64,000 bases of DNA from Luteimonas arsenica (GTDB lineage: Bacteria; Pseudomonadota; Gammaproteobacteria; Xanthomonadales; Xanthomonadaceae), in contig NZ_SJRW01000001.1 in assembly GCF_004352825.1 (NCBI RefSeq), forward strand, positions 1,054,001 through 1,118,000, read 5' to 3'. The translations under genes and the position numbers were made by a program. The stretch's first letter is position 1, and every line of letters starts with the position of its first letter. A model generated the notes under the pieces. It had not been told where the DNA came from. It worked only from the letters and a program-made list of their open reading frames with translations, and ran no database searches. This document shows, piece by piece, positions 40,679 through 49,995 of the stretch.

Positions 40679-41527
40679 ATGTACCGCATTTCCCACCGCA
40701 TCGTGCCCGCGGCGCTGCTGCTTGCCCTGGCCCTGGCCGGTTGCCGGCAGGAGGCCGAAGTGCCCGGGGGTGCCGTCGACGGCGCTGCCAATGGTTCGGC
40801 GGCCGCTCCGGATGCCACGCCCGAAGCCGGCCCGGTCCGGCTCGAGGATGTGATGGAGTCTGATCCCCGCTACATCATCGGCATCAGCTACCCGCCAGGC
40901 ATGGACCGCTATCCGGGCCTGGCCGCCGAACTCAAACGCTACGCCGACGCCGCGCGCGGCGATCTGATGGAGGCGGTCGAGGCCTACGACCCGGCGCAAG
41001 GCAGCGCGGGCGTGCCCTACGACCTGACCCTGTCCTACGATGTCCTCATGGAAACCCCCGCGGTGGTGGCCGTGCAGGCTTGGGGCACCCTCTACACCGG
41101 CGGCGCCCACGGCAATCCGCTGGTGGCGCGCTTCGTCTGGCTGCCGCAGCGTGACGAACTGCTCCGCGCCGAGGCCCTGGTCCCGGGCGAGGACGGTTGG
41201 CGCGAGATCTCGGCCTTCGTGCGCGAATCCCTGCACGCGGCGCTGTCCCATCGCCTGGATGCCGACGACCTGGAACCCCAGGACCGCTCCCGGCTGCAGC
41301 GCAGCGGCGGCAAGATGATCGATGACGGCACCGGCGCCTCACCGGAAAACTTCGCCCAGTTCGAGCCGATCCAGGGCAGCGGCGGCCGCCTGCGCGGGCT
41401 GCGCTTCGTGTTCCCGCCCTATCAGGTCGGGCCGTACTCCGACGGCATGCAGACGGTGGAGGTGCCGGCCCCGGTGCTGCTGCCGCACGTCGCCCCGGAG
41501 TACCGGGAGCTGTTCGCCGCCGGCTGA
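40679..41527 (+). CDS. DUF3298-domain lipoprotein (RsiV-like C-terminus)
   Basis: The 282-aa product has a signal peptide with lipobox LALAGC (Cys near residue 22), an Ala-rich spacer, then a DUF4163/DUF3298 fold: YDLTLSYDVL, GTLYTGGAHGNP, and the C-terminal FAQFEPI, GLRFVFPPYQVGPYSDG. DUF3298 is also found in RsiV, a lysozyme-binding anti-sigma factor, but no sigma-binding part is present here. A role in the envelope is inferred. It ends 71 bp before cfa. Confidence 0.83.
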   Translation: MYRISHRIVPAALLLALALAGCRQEAEVPGGAVDGAANGSAAAPDATPEAGPVRLEDVMESDPRYIIGISYPPGMDRYPGLAAELKRYADAARGDLMEAVEAYDPAQGSAGVPYDLTLSYDVLMETPAVVAVQAWGTLYTGGAHGNPLVARFVWLPQRDELLRAEALVPGEDGWREISAFVRESLHAALSHRLDADDLEPQDRSRLQRSGGKMIDDGTGASPENFAQFEPIQGSGGRLRGLRFVFPPYQVGPYSDGMQTVEVPAPVLLPHVAPEYRELFAAG

Positions 41528-41598
41528 GCCGGCGCAGCCATTGGCCTGCCCGCCAGCGGCGGGCTAGCATCGGCCCGGGCCCCCTCGGGAAGCATGCG

Positions 41599-42729
41599 AT
41601 GCATCCGCTCCGGGATCGCATCCACGGCCTGTTGGCCGAGGCCGACGTGCGGGTCGGCGGCGACAGGCCCTGGGACATGCAGGTGCACGATCGTCGCCTG
41701 CCGGCGCGACTGCTGGCCGGAGGCTCTCTGGCGCTGGGCGATGCCTACATGGACGGCTGGTGGGACACGGACTCCCTCGACGGCTTGCTGGCGCGGCTGC
41801 TTGCGGCCCGGATCGACCGGCGCGCGCCCGGCCTGGCCGACGTCCGCGACGTGCTGGCCGCCCGCCTGCTGAACCTCCAGTTCGGCCGCCGCGCCTTCGC
41901 CGTCGGCGAGCGCCACTACGACCTCGGCAACGACCTCTACCAAGCCATGCTCGGCCGCCGTCTGGTCTACAGCTGCGGCTACTGGCACGACCGCGATGGA
42001 CGGCGGGCGGAGTCGCTCGACGAGGCCCAGGAAGCCAAGCTCGACCTGGTCTGCCGCAAGCTGGGCCTGCGCCCGGGCATGCGGGTGCTCGACATCGGCT
42101 GCGGCTGGGGCGAGGCGCTGAAGTTCGCCGCCGAGCGCCACGGCATCCACGGCGTGGGCGTGACCGTCTCGCGCGAACAGCAGGCCTTCGCCACCGGCCT
42201 GTGCGAGGGACTTCCGCTGGAGTTCCGCCTGCAGGACTACCGTGGGCTGCGCGGCGAACGCTTCGACCGGGTGCTGTCGATCGGCATGTTCGAGCACGTC
42301 GGTGTGCGCAACTACGGCGGCTATTTCGAACTGGTGCGCTCGCTGCTGCCACCCGACGGCCTGTTCCTGCTGCACAGCATCGGCGCCAACGTCTCGCGCC
42401 GGCGCACCGATCCCTGGATCGCGCGGCACATCTTCCCGAACTCGATGCTGCCCTCGGTGGCGCAGATCGCCGCGGCCAGCGAAGGCCTGTTCGTGGTCGA
42501 GGACTGGCACAACTTCGGCGCCGACTACGACCTGACCCTGCAGGCCTGGCGCGACAACATCGAGGCCGCCTGGGACACGTTGCCGGCACGCTATGACGAA
42601 CGCTTCCGGCGCATGTGGCGCTACTACCTGGCCGGGTCGATGGCGGCCTTCAGGACCCGGCGGATCCAGCTCTGGCAGATCCTGCTGTCGCCGGGTGGGG
42701 TGCCGGGAGGGCTGGTCGTCCCGCGCTGA
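41599..42729 (+). CDS. cfa: Cyclopropane-fatty-acyl-phospholipid synthase family methyltransferase
   Basis: The 376-aa enzyme adds a methylene group from SAM to unsaturated phospholipid acyl chains. The SAM site VLDIGCGWGEALKFAAE and the following GVTVSREQ are intact. Family motifs are HYDLGNDLYQAMLG, YSCGYW, IGMFEHVG and RNYGGYF. Cys-containing PNSMLPS is also typical. The ATG at 41599 gives MHPLRDR; a different-frame ATG at 41594 is ignored. It ends at a strong hairpin shared with the dcp gene. In relatives expression rises in stationary phase. Confidence 0.93.
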   Translation: MHPLRDRIHGLLAEADVRVGGDRPWDMQVHDRRLPARLLAGGSLALGDAYMDGWWDTDSLDGLLARLLAARIDRRAPGLADVRDVLAARLLNLQFGRRAFAVGERHYDLGNDLYQAMLGRRLVYSCGYWHDRDGRRAESLDEAQEAKLDLVCRKLGLRPGMRVLDIGCGWGEALKFAAERHGIHGVGVTVSREQQAFATGLCEGLPLEFRLQDYRGLRGERFDRVLSIGMFEHVGVRNYGGYFELVRSLLPPDGLFLLHSIGANVSRRRTDPWIARHIFPNSMLPSVAQIAAASEGLFVVEDWHNFGADYDLTLQAWRDNIEAAWDTLPARYDERFRRMWRYYLAGSMAAFRTRRIQLWQILLSPGGVPGGLVVPR

Positions 42730-42750
42730 CCGGAACCGGGGTGCGGAAAC

Positions 42751-42778
42751 GACTTCCCCCGCCGGAGCGGGGGAAGTC
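42751..42778. terminator. Shared bidirectional hairpin between cfa and dcp
   Basis: A perfect 12-bp stem (GACTTCCCCCGC and complement) with loop CGGA lies between the two convergent stops (42729 and 42790). The stem works from both sides; there is no T-tract on either side. Confidence 0.7.
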
Positions 42779-42789
42779 GGGGCTGGAGA

Positions 42790-45015
42790 TCAGTCCTGCG
42801 GGGCTGCTTCGGCCGGCGGGGCACCGTCGCTGACGGCACCGTCCAGGCCGCGCTTGACCAGCAACGGGCGGATGTCCGGATCCTTGCCCGAGAAGTCCTT
42901 GAACAGCTGCAGCGCGTCCTTGCTGCCGCCCTGCGACAGCAGCGTGGCGCGGAAGCGGTCGCCGTTGGCGCGGGTCAGGCCGCCGTTCTCCTCGATCCAG
43001 GCCACGGTGTTGGCGTCCAGCACCTCGGACCAGATGTAGGCGTAGTAGCCGGCCGCGTAGCCGCCCATGATGTGGCTGAAGTAGGTGGTGCGGTAGCGCG
43101 GCGGCACCGCGGCGAAGTCCAGGCCGGCGGCCTTGAGTGCGGCGGCCTCGGTGTCGAGGATGTCGCCGGCCTTCGGCAGCCGGTCGGCCGGCAGCTGGTG
43201 CAGGTACTGGTCGAGCATGGCCGCGCCCAGGTACTCGGTGGTGGCGAAGCCCTGGTTGAACTTGGCGGTGGCGACCACCTTGTCCAGCAGCGCCTGCGGC
43301 ATCGGCTCGCCGGTCTCGTGGTGCTTGGCGTAGTTGGCCAGGATCGACGGCCAGTCGGCCCACATCTCGTTGACCTGCGAGGGGAACTCGACGAAGTCGC
43401 GGGGCACGCTGGTGCCGCTGAAGTAGGGGTACTTCACGTCCGAGAACATGCCGTGCAGGGCATGGCCGAACTCATGGAACATCGTGGTGACCTCGTCCCA
43501 GGTCAGCAGGGTCGGCTTGCCGGCCTCGGGCTTGGGGATGTTCTGGTGGTTGGCCACCACCGGCTTCGTGCCTTCCAGCTCCGACTGCGAGACGTAGGAG
43601 TTCATCCAGGCGCCGCCGCGCTTGGAGTCGCGCGCATAGGGATCGAAGATGAAGAAGGCGAGCTGGCTGCCGTCGGCGTTGGAGACCTCGTAGACCCAGG
43701 TGTCCTCGTGGTACTTCGGCAGGTCGGTGCGCGGCTTGAAGGTGATGCCGTAGAGCTGGGTGGCGGCGAAGAACACGCCGTTCTCCAGCACGCTCTTCAT
43801 TTCCAGGTAGGGCTTGAGCTGCGATTCGTCGAAGTCGTACTCGGCCTTGCGCACCTTCTCGGTGTAGTAGGCCCAGTCCCAGGGCTCGAGCTGGAAGGTG
43901 GGCTCGCCCTTGGCCTTCTGCTCGGCGTCGATCATCGCCTGCAGCTTGGCGGCCTCGGCGCGGGCATTGGCGACCGCGGCCGGGGCCAGCTGGCCGAGCA
44001 TCGCGTTCACGGCGGTGGTGGTCTTGGCGGTCTCGCCGTCGAGCACGTAGTCGGCGTAGGTGTCGAAGCCCAGCATCTTCGCGCGCTCGGCGCGCAGCTC
44101 CAGCACGCGCGCGACCAGTGCGGTGTTGTCCCACTGGTTGCCGCGCGCGCCGCGGACCACCGAGGCCTTGTGGATGCGCTCGCGCAGTTCGCGGTTGGCA
44201 AGCTGCGACAGCGGCGGCTGGCCGGTGGTGTTGAGCAGGGTGATGACGTACTTGCCCTCGTGGCCGCGGGCCTTGGCCGCGTTGGCGGCGGTCTGGATCT
44301 GCTCGGGGCTCAGGCCCTCGAGCTCGGCGGCGGTGTCGACCACCACGGCGGAGTCGTTGACCTCGGCCAGCACGTTCTGGCTGAAGGTCGTGCCCAGCGT
44401 CGCCAGCTCGGAGTTGATCTCCTTCAGGCGCGCCTTCTGGCCCTCGTCGAGCGCGGCGCCAGCGCGGACCAGGTCCTTGTAGTACTCCTCGACCAGGCGC
44501 ACGCCCTCGGCGTCCAGGCCCAGCCCGGCGCGGCCGTCGTACAGGGTCTTGATGCGCGCGAACAGCTTCGGATCCAGCGCGATCGCGTCGCGGTGGGCGG
44601 CGAACTTCGCCGAATAGTCGGCCTGCAGCTTCTTGCGGGTGTCGTTGGTGTCGGTGCCGACCAGGTTGAAGAACACGCGCATCGCGCGGCCCAGGGTCTC
44701 GCCGTTGGTCTCCAGGGCGAGGATGGTGTTCTCGAACGTCGGCGCTTCGGGGTTGTCGGCGATCGCGCGGACCTCGGCCAGCTGTTCGGCCATGCCGGCG
44801 TCGAAGGCCGGGGCGAAGTGCTCGTCCTTGATGCGGTCGAAGTGCGGGTACTGCAGCGGCAGGGTGCTTTCGACCGCGAAGGGGTTGCCCTTGAGGGCCT
44901 CTGCGCTTGCGGACATGGCGGGCTCCCTGTCGTTGGCGGACTGCTGGGCGAGGGCGGGCGACAGGCCCGCGCCGGCGAGGGCGATGGCCAGGGCGAGCGA
45001 CAGCGGGTGCTTCAT
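42790..45015 (-). CDS. dcp: Peptidyl-dipeptidase Dcp, M3 family, exported
   Basis: This zinc enzyme removes dipeptides from peptide C-termini. The 741-aa product has a signal peptide ending SPALAQQ near residue 22, so it is periplasmic. The zinc site HEFGHALHG starts at His514 with Glu515 and His518, and the distant Glu is in the following helix (about 25 residues on). The closing motif GYAAGYYAYIWSEVLD is typical of M3 enzymes. ATG 45015 is chosen; the GTG one codon upstream would add one residue. It fits the peptide-use theme of the region. Confidence 0.94.
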   Translation of the reverse strand: MKHPLSLALAIALAGAGLSPALAQQSANDREPAMSASAEALKGNPFAVESTLPLQYPHFDRIKDEHFAPAFDAGMAEQLAEVRAIADNPEAPTFENTILALETNGETLGRAMRVFFNLVGTDTNDTRKKLQADYSAKFAAHRDAIALDPKLFARIKTLYDGRAGLGLDAEGVRLVEEYYKDLVRAGAALDEGQKARLKEINSELATLGTTFSQNVLAEVNDSAVVVDTAAELEGLSPEQIQTAANAAKARGHEGKYVITLLNTTGQPPLSQLANRELRERIHKASVVRGARGNQWDNTALVARVLELRAERAKMLGFDTYADYVLDGETAKTTTAVNAMLGQLAPAAVANARAEAAKLQAMIDAEQKAKGEPTFQLEPWDWAYYTEKVRKAEYDFDESQLKPYLEMKSVLENGVFFAATQLYGITFKPRTDLPKYHEDTWVYEVSNADGSQLAFFIFDPYARDSKRGGAWMNSYVSQSELEGTKPVVANHQNIPKPEAGKPTLLTWDEVTTMFHEFGHALHGMFSDVKYPYFSGTSVPRDFVEFPSQVNEMWADWPSILANYAKHHETGEPMPQALLDKVVATAKFNQGFATTEYLGAAMLDQYLHQLPADRLPKAGDILDTEAAALKAAGLDFAAVPPRYRTTYFSHIMGGYAAGYYAYIWSEVLDANTVAWIEENGGLTRANGDRFRATLLSQGGSKDALQLFKDFSGKDPDIRPLLVKRGLDGAVSDGAPPAEAAPQD

Positions 45016-45088
45016 CACGGGTTTCCTTCGGGACTGAGTCCCCTAGGGTAACCCGCCCGGCATGGGCGCCCCCGTGACGAAAGGCATG

Positions 45089-45104
45089 GCCGGCCCGGGC
45101 CGGC
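45089..45104 (-). terminator. Possible hairpin after the universal stress protein gene
   Basis: GCCGGCCCGGGCCGGC is a perfect 16-bp palindrome 6 bp beyond the uspA-like stop. On the minus strand it is followed by ATGCCTTTC. Without a loop or U-tract this is weak evidence. Confidence 0.3.
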
Positions 45105-45110
45105 GGGGCC

Positions 45111-45533
45111 TCAGCGGACGATGGTGACCGGGATGTCGGTCTGGGCGATGACCTTGCTCGACACGGAACCGAGCAGGATGCCCTTGACCGAACCGCGGCC
45201 GTGGGAACCCATCACGACAAGGTCGGCCTTGTTCGCGCGCGCCGCGGCAAGCAGGGTTTCGGCCGGCTCGCCCACCAGGGCCAGTTCGCGGACGTCCGCC
45301 TTGCTGCGGGCCAGCGCCTTGCGCGCCGGCGCCAGCATGCGCTCGTGGTTCTCGGCGTGGATGCGCTCCATCGCTTCCTTGCCGATGCGGCTGACCACGC
45401 CCGGGAAGGGCGCGGCGTCGACCGCGACCAGGAAGATCTTCGCCGGCTTGGCCAGGCTCTTGGCGAAAGTGTTGGCGTACTTCGCGGCGCGAACGCTGAT
45501 GTCGCTGCCGTCGATGGCGACCAGGATCTTCAT
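45111..45533 (-). CDS. Universal stress protein, UspA family
   Basis: The 140-aa product is a single Usp domain: ILVAIDGSDISVRAAKYA at the start and the ATP-binding signature GSHGRGSVKGILLGSVSSKVI at the end. The last motif has the G-2x-G-9x-G-S/T spacing of ATP-binding Usp proteins. Function in stress survival is inferred from the family. A TAGAAT -10 box lies 33 bp upstream of the ATG. The gene sits alone between dcp and fpr. Confidence 0.93.
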   Translation of the reverse strand: MKILVAIDGSDISVRAAKYANTFAKSLAKPAKIFLVAVDAAPFPGVVSRIGKEAMERIHAENHERMLAPARKALARSKADVRELALVGEPAETLLAAARANKADLVVMGSHGRGSVKGILLGSVSSKVIAQTDIPVTIVR

Positions 45534-45566
45534 GGGGGGTTCCTCGGCTCGTGCGTGATGGGCGGG

Positions 45567-45572
45567 ATTCTA
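45567..45572 (-). promoter_or_regulatory. Candidate -10 box (TAGAAT) for the universal stress protein gene
   Basis: TAGAAT on the minus strand, 33 bp before the ATG, fits a leader of about 26 nt that includes a GAGG ribosome site. Confidence 0.45.
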
Positions 45573-45607
45573 CGCGGTGGCGCGCGCCAGGGCACGGCGC
45601 GGCGCGC

Positions 45608-46417
45608 TCACTTCTCGACGAAGGCGCGCTCGAAGACGTAGTCGCCGACCACGCCGATGCGCATCGACGGGGTGAAGCCGCGGCCGTCGAGCAGTGCGCG
45701 GAAGTCGGCGAGCATGCCCGGGCTGCCGCAGATCATCGCGCGGTCCTTCGCCGGATCCAGCGGATCCAGTCCGAGGTCGGCCATCATCTGGCCGGTGGCC
45801 ATCAGGTCGGTCAGGCGGCCGCGGTGAGGACGGCCGTTGAACACGAAGTCTTCGCGGGTCACCGCCGGGTAGTAGACCAGGCGCTCGCGCAGGACGTCGC
45901 CGAGCAGCTCGTGGCGCGGCAGTTCGTTGACGATGTAGTCGCGGTAGCAGAGGTCGGCTTCGTTGCGCACGCCATGGCAGAGCACCACGCGCTCGAAGCG
46001 CTCGTAGGTCTCCGGGTCCTTGATGACCGACAGCCACGGCGCGAAGCCGGTGCCGGTGCCCAGCAGGTACAGGTTGCGACCGGGGTGGAGGTCGCTGATC
46101 AGCAGCGTGCCGGTGGGCTTGCGGCCGATCAGCACCTCGTCGCCGGCCTTGACGTGCTGCAGGCGCGAGGTCAGCGGGCCGTTGGCGACCTTGATGCTGA
46201 AGAACTCCAGCTGCTCTTCCCAGTTCGCACTGGCGATCGAATACGCGCGCATCAGCGGCTTCGTGCCGCCGTCGGGCTGTTCGACGGGCAGGCCGATCAT
46301 GACGAACTGGCCGTTTTCGAAACGGAAGCCGTCGTCGCGGGTGGTGGTGAAGCTGAAGTAGTCGTCCGTCCAGTGACGGACGTCCAGCACCGTCTCGGTG
46401 CCAAACGCGGAGGACAT
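45608..46417 (-). CDS. fpr: Ferredoxin--NADP reductase
   Basis: This FAD enzyme passes electrons between NADPH and ferredoxin or flavodoxin. The 269-aa product has the FAD site MRAYSIASAN, the NADP site GTGTGFAPWLSV, ICGSPGML near the end, and the C-terminal VFERAFVEK of the bacterial Fpr subclass. The ATG at 46417 gives MSSAFGTETVLDVRHWTDDYFSF, with the typical beta-barrel start. A TACAAT -10 box is 36 bp upstream. It may serve the oxidative-stress and Fe-S repair pathways, as in relatives. Confidence 0.95.
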   Translation of the reverse strand: MSSAFGTETVLDVRHWTDDYFSFTTTRDDGFRFENGQFVMIGLPVEQPDGGTKPLMRAYSIASANWEEQLEFFSIKVANGPLTSRLQHVKAGDEVLIGRKPTGTLLISDLHPGRNLYLLGTGTGFAPWLSVIKDPETYERFERVVLCHGVRNEADLCYRDYIVNELPRHELLGDVLRERLVYYPAVTREDFVFNGRPHRGRLTDLMATGQMMADLGLDPLDPAKDRAMICGSPGMLADFRALLDGRGFTPSMRIGVVGDYVFERAFVEK

Positions 46418-46453
46418 GCGGGTCTTGGCCGGGCAGGGGAGGGAAACCGGCCT

Positions 46454-46459
46454 ATTGTA
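46454..46459 (-). promoter_or_regulatory. Candidate -10 box (TACAAT) for fpr
   Basis: TACAAT on the minus strand lies 36 bp before the fpr ATG in the 84-bp gap after the ABC exporter gene. Confidence 0.45.
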
Positions 46460-46501
46460 GCGCCCGGGACGGACGCGGCGGTGCGGCGGATTGTCCTCCC
46501 C

Positions 46502-48382
46502 TCAGCGATAGCCCTCGGCCTGGAGCTCGAACAGCTCGGCGTAGCGGCCGCCGGCGGCCATCAGTTCCTCGTGGGTGCCGCTGGATTCGACCCGGCCGTC
46601 GGCCATCACCAGGATGCGGTCGGCCATGCGCACGCTGGAGAAACGGTGCGAGATCAGCACCGCGGTGCGGTTGTCGGAGAGCTCGCGGAAGCGCTGGAAG
46701 ACCTCGTACTCGCTGCGCGCGTCGAGCGCGGCGGTAGGCTCGTCGAGGATCATCACCTGGGCGTCGCGCATGTAGGCGCGCGCGATGGCGACTTTCTGCC
46801 ACTGGCCGCCGGACAGGTCCACGCCGTTCTTGAAGCGGCGGCCGATCACCTGGTCGTAGCCGCGTGGCAGGCCGGTGATGACCTCGTCGGCCATGGCCCG
46901 GCGGGCGGCGGCCTCGATGCGTTCGCGGTCGCCCATGGCCTCGATCTGGCCGACGCCGATGTTCTCGGCCGCGGTCATGTGGAAGCGGACGAAGTCCTGG
47001 AAGATCACGCCGATGTTCGCGCGCAGGTCGTCGAGGTCGTAGTCGCGCAGGTCGCGGCCGTCGAGCAGGATGCGGCCCTCGTCGGGGTCGTACAGGCGCG
47101 CCAGCAGCTTCACCAGGGTGGTCTTGCCGGCACCGTTTTCACCCACCAGCGCCAGCACTTCCCCCGCACGCAGTTCGAGGTCGACGTGGCGCAGGGCCCA
47201 GCGCGAGGCCTCCGGATAGCGGAAGCCGACGTTCTCGAACACGAAGCCGGTGGTGATCGGGCGCGGGATCGTCGCGGCACCGGGCTTGGACACGATCTCC
47301 GGCTCGATGTCGAAGAAGGAGTACAGGTCGTCGAGGTACATGGCCTGGCCGGCCACCTGCGAGAAGCCCACCAGCAGGCCTTCCAGCAGCTGGCGCAGGC
47401 GGCGGAAGCTGCCGGCGAGGAACGTCAGGTCGCCGATGCTGAAATCGCCATGCACCGTGCGCCAGGCGATGTAGGCATAGGCCACGTAGTAGCCCAGCGT
47501 GCCCAGTGCGGCCAGCAGGGTGCCCCAGGCCGCGCGACGGCGGGCCAGCCTGCGGTTGGCCAGCAGGAAGGCCTGGGACAGGCTGCGGAAGCGGTCGACC
47601 AGGAAGTGGTGCAGGCCGAAGATCTTCACTTCCTTGGCGGTATCGACGCTGGCGCCGGTCTGCCGCAGGTATTCGAGCTGTCGCCGCTCCTGCGTCCACT
47701 GGAAGTTGAGCGAGTAGTTGAGCGCGTTGAAGTGCGACTCGCCGACGAAGGCCGGGATCAGGGCGACCGCCAGCAGCACGATAAGCCAGGGTGCGTAGAC
47801 CAGCAGGCCGGCGGAGAAGCTGACGATGGTGACGATGTCCTGGGCCTGGCCGAACAGCTGGCCCATCAGGTTCATCCGGCCCATGGTCTGGCGGCGTGCG
47901 CGGTCGAGCTTGTCCTGCAACTCGGGATCCTCGAAGTCCTCGAGGTCGAGCGTGGCCGCGTGCTCCATCAGGCGGATGCTGGCGGCGTTGGAGAACATCT
48001 CCGACAGCACCTGGTCGCAGTAGGAGACCAGGCGGCCGAGCAGGTCGGACAGGATCGCCAGCCCGAACTCGGCGGCCAGCAGCAGGGCCAGGTGGTCGAG
48101 CTGGCCGCTGCGCCAGGCCTCGGCGAAGCCGTCGCCCACCACCCCGGTGCCGACCAGGCCGATCGCTTCGTCGATGATCAGCTTGCCGATGTACAGCATC
48201 ACCACCGGCATCAGCGCGCGCACCAGGCGCAGGCCGAGGGTGGTGATGGTGAGCGGACGGCTGGTGCGCCAGATCTCGCGCAGGAACGGCGGCAAGTTGC
48301 GCAGCGCGCTCAGGCGTTCCTGGAAGGAGGGGCGGGCGGCCCGGGGATCCGGGGCGGTGGCGGCGTTCGGGGCGGTCGACAT
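46502..48382 (-). CDS. ABC exporter, fused membrane and ATPase domains
   Basis: The 626-aa product is a half-transporter of the MsbA/MdlB class. The N-terminal part has about six membrane helices (residues 40-340). The ATPase has Walker A GENGAGKTT near 410, signature LSGGQWQKVAIAR and Walker B VMILDEPTAALDARSE, followed by the H-loop LISHRF. The substrate is unknown; lipid, peptide or drug export are all possible. No accessory or outer-membrane partner adjoins it. It probably works as a homodimer. Confidence 0.9.
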   Translation of the reverse strand: MSTAPNAATAPDPRAARPSFQERLSALRNLPPFLREIWRTSRPLTITTLGLRLVRALMPVVMLYIGKLIIDEAIGLVGTGVVGDGFAEAWRSGQLDHLALLLAAEFGLAILSDLLGRLVSYCDQVLSEMFSNAASIRLMEHAATLDLEDFEDPELQDKLDRARRQTMGRMNLMGQLFGQAQDIVTIVSFSAGLLVYAPWLIVLLAVALIPAFVGESHFNALNYSLNFQWTQERRQLEYLRQTGASVDTAKEVKIFGLHHFLVDRFRSLSQAFLLANRRLARRRAAWGTLLAALGTLGYYVAYAYIAWRTVHGDFSIGDLTFLAGSFRRLRQLLEGLLVGFSQVAGQAMYLDDLYSFFDIEPEIVSKPGAATIPRPITTGFVFENVGFRYPEASRWALRHVDLELRAGEVLALVGENGAGKTTLVKLLARLYDPDEGRILLDGRDLRDYDLDDLRANIGVIFQDFVRFHMTAAENIGVGQIEAMGDRERIEAAARRAMADEVITGLPRGYDQVIGRRFKNGVDLSGGQWQKVAIARAYMRDAQVMILDEPTAALDARSEYEVFQRFRELSDNRTAVLISHRFSSVRMADRILVMADGRVESSGTHEELMAAGGRYAELFELQAEGYR

Positions 48383-48485
48383 CGCTGCATCATGCCGCGA
48401 CAGGCGTGCAGGATGCGATCACGTTGGCGGATGGGGCTCCGGTGGTCGCGGCTGCGGCCGTGACCGTGACCACCGGCCCGCCCGC

Positions 48486-49367
48486 TCAGTCGAGCTGCAG
48501 CCGCACGTCGCCCGAGAACGTCTCGATTTCGATCGAGCCGCCGCCCGTGCCGTAGCGGTGCTCCATGCTCGCGCCCGGCCCGTAGCGCTTGCGCACCACG
48601 TTGGCGTCGGGCGCATCGATGTCGCCGCTGAAGGTCTTGGCCTCGACCCGCGCCGAGGCGTTGGCCGGCAGTGCCAGGCGGACGTCGCCGCTGACCGATT
48701 CGAAGCTGAAGCGGCCGCTGTCGGCGATGCCGGTGCGGACCCTGGCGTCGCCCGACACCGTGTTCACGTCGAGCTTGCCCAGGCGCTCGCCGCGGGTGTC
48801 GATGTCGATGTCGCCGGACACGGACTCGGCCTCGATGCCGCCGCTGATGCGCCCGCGCAGCGTGATCCGGCCGCTGACGCTCTCGGCATCCACCTCGCGG
48901 CTGTTGAGGTTGAGCTTCTGGTCGCCGCTGACGCTCTCGATGCTGGCCTTGCGTGGCGCGCCCACGGCGGTCACGGCGCCGCTGACGCTGTCGATCTCCA
49001 ACTCGTCGCCGGCGACGCCATGCACGTCGACGCTGGCGGCCACCGAATCGACGTCGAGGCTGGCCTGGCGCGGGATCTCCAGCACCAGGGTGGTCGGCTC
49101 GCTGTCGCGGCTGTTGCGCGGATAGCGCACGCGCACCGAGAGCTTGCGGCCGCCGTCTTCGATCTCCAGGCGCTCGACGCCGTCGCCGAGGCTGCCGGTG
49201 ATGCGGACTTCATTGCGGTCCCAGGTGCGGACCTCGATGCTGCCCTTGAGGTTGGACACCTCGACTTCGCCGCGGGCGTCGAGGGGGCGGGTTTCGTTGA
49301 TGGGCGTGGCCGCCAGCGCGGGCAGGGCGAGGCCGGCGAGCGCGAGGCCGATGAGGCTGCGGATCAT
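48486..49367 (-). CDS. DUF4097 beta-strand repeat protein
   Basis: The 293-aa product has a signal peptide (cut near LPALAAT, residue 20) and then a beta-helix-like region in which short strands repeat the pattern (E/D)SVSGD about every 20-30 residues (for example DSVSGA, ESVSGD, AESVSGR, NTVSGDAR, FSGDIDA). This is the DUF4097 (adhesin-like) repeat. It is the last gene of the sigma/anti-sigma group, 25 bp from the anti-sigma-like gene, so it may be the envelope part that the sigma system controls or senses. No catalytic residue is seen. Confidence 0.87.
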   Translation of the reverse strand: MIRSLIGLALAGLALPALAATPINETRPLDARGEVEVSNLKGSIEVRTWDRNEVRITGSLGDGVERLEIEDGGRKLSVRVRYPRNSRDSEPTTLVLEIPRQASLDVDSVAASVDVHGVAGDELEIDSVSGAVTAVGAPRKASIESVSGDQKLNLNSREVDAESVSGRITLRGRISGGIEAESVSGDIDIDTRGERLGKLDVNTVSGDARVRTGIADSGRFSFESVSGDVRLALPANASARVEAKTFSGDIDAPDANVVRKRYGPGASMEHRYGTGGGSIEIETFSGDVRLQLD

Positions 49368-49392
49368 GGTGGACTCCTTCGGATGGTCGGGT

Positions 49393-49995
49393 TCAGGCCT
49401 GGCGCAGGTTTAGCGCGAGGCGGTGGGCATAGATGCGCTGCAGGCGGTGGAACAGGTGCAGCGCGTCGGGATCGCGGGCCAGCGCGGCGCGGACTTCGGC
49501 GGCGCGGCGGTCGAGTTCGGCATCGAGGCCGTCGGTGGCGGCGGTCGCGCCGTTCGCGGCCTGGACCTCGCGCAGCGCGCCCTGGTACTCGCGCGCCAGG
49601 GCGTCGGCGGCGTGCAGCAGGGGCGTGTCGAAGTCGGTGGCGGCCGCCAGCGTGGCGGCGGGGTCGTCGACGGGCGCGGGCGGGGCCTGCACCGGCAGCA
49701 GCTGCCAGCCGATGGCCGTGGCCAGCACGATCGTGGCGGCCGCGGCGTAGCCCAGGTTGCGGCGACGGAAGCGGTGGCGTCCCCGGCGCACGGCCGTGGC
49801 GGGCGCGGCCGCGTGGGCGGGGCCGGCGTCGGCCAGGGGCGCTTCGCCGGGTGCGCGCGGTGGCAGCTTCGCGGCGATACCCGGCCACAGGTCGCGGCCG
49901 GGCGCGACGTCCGCGCGCAGCTTGCGCAGGTTGGCGGCCAGGGGCGGGGGCAGCGGATCCACGGGGTCTTCGCGATGCCTGGGGTCGATGGTCAT
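49393..49995 (-). CDS. Putative anti-sigma factor, single membrane span
   Basis: The 200-aa product has a cytosolic N-terminus of about 80 residues (RKLRADVAPGRDLWPGIAAKL), an Arg/His-rich stretch, one membrane helix at residues 81-101 and a periplasmic tail of about 95 residues rich in alpha helix. This is the layout of ECF anti-sigma factors, but the zinc-binding HxxxCxxC motif is missing. The ATG overlaps the sigma stop by 4 bp (ATGA). The call rests on position and topology, not on a recognised domain. Confidence 0.7.
   Translation of the reverse strand: MTIDPRHREDPVDPLPPPLAANLRKLRADVAPGRDLWPGIAAKLPPRAPGEAPLADAGPAHAAAPATAVRRGRHRFRRRNLGYAAAATIVLATAIGWQLLPVQAPPAPVDDPAATLAAATDFDTPLLHAADALAREYQGALREVQAANGATAATDGLDAELDRRAAEVRAALARDPDALHLFHRLQRIYAHRLALNLRQA

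Noticed and set aside
43072..45051. 659-aa open frame on the plus strand opposite dcp
   Set aside because: Antisense shadow of a firm M3 peptidase gene; Val/Gly/Leu-rich, with no domain.
45551..48463. 970-aa open frame on the plus strand opposite fpr and the ABC exporter
   Set aside because: Spans two convincing genes antisense; no family motif.
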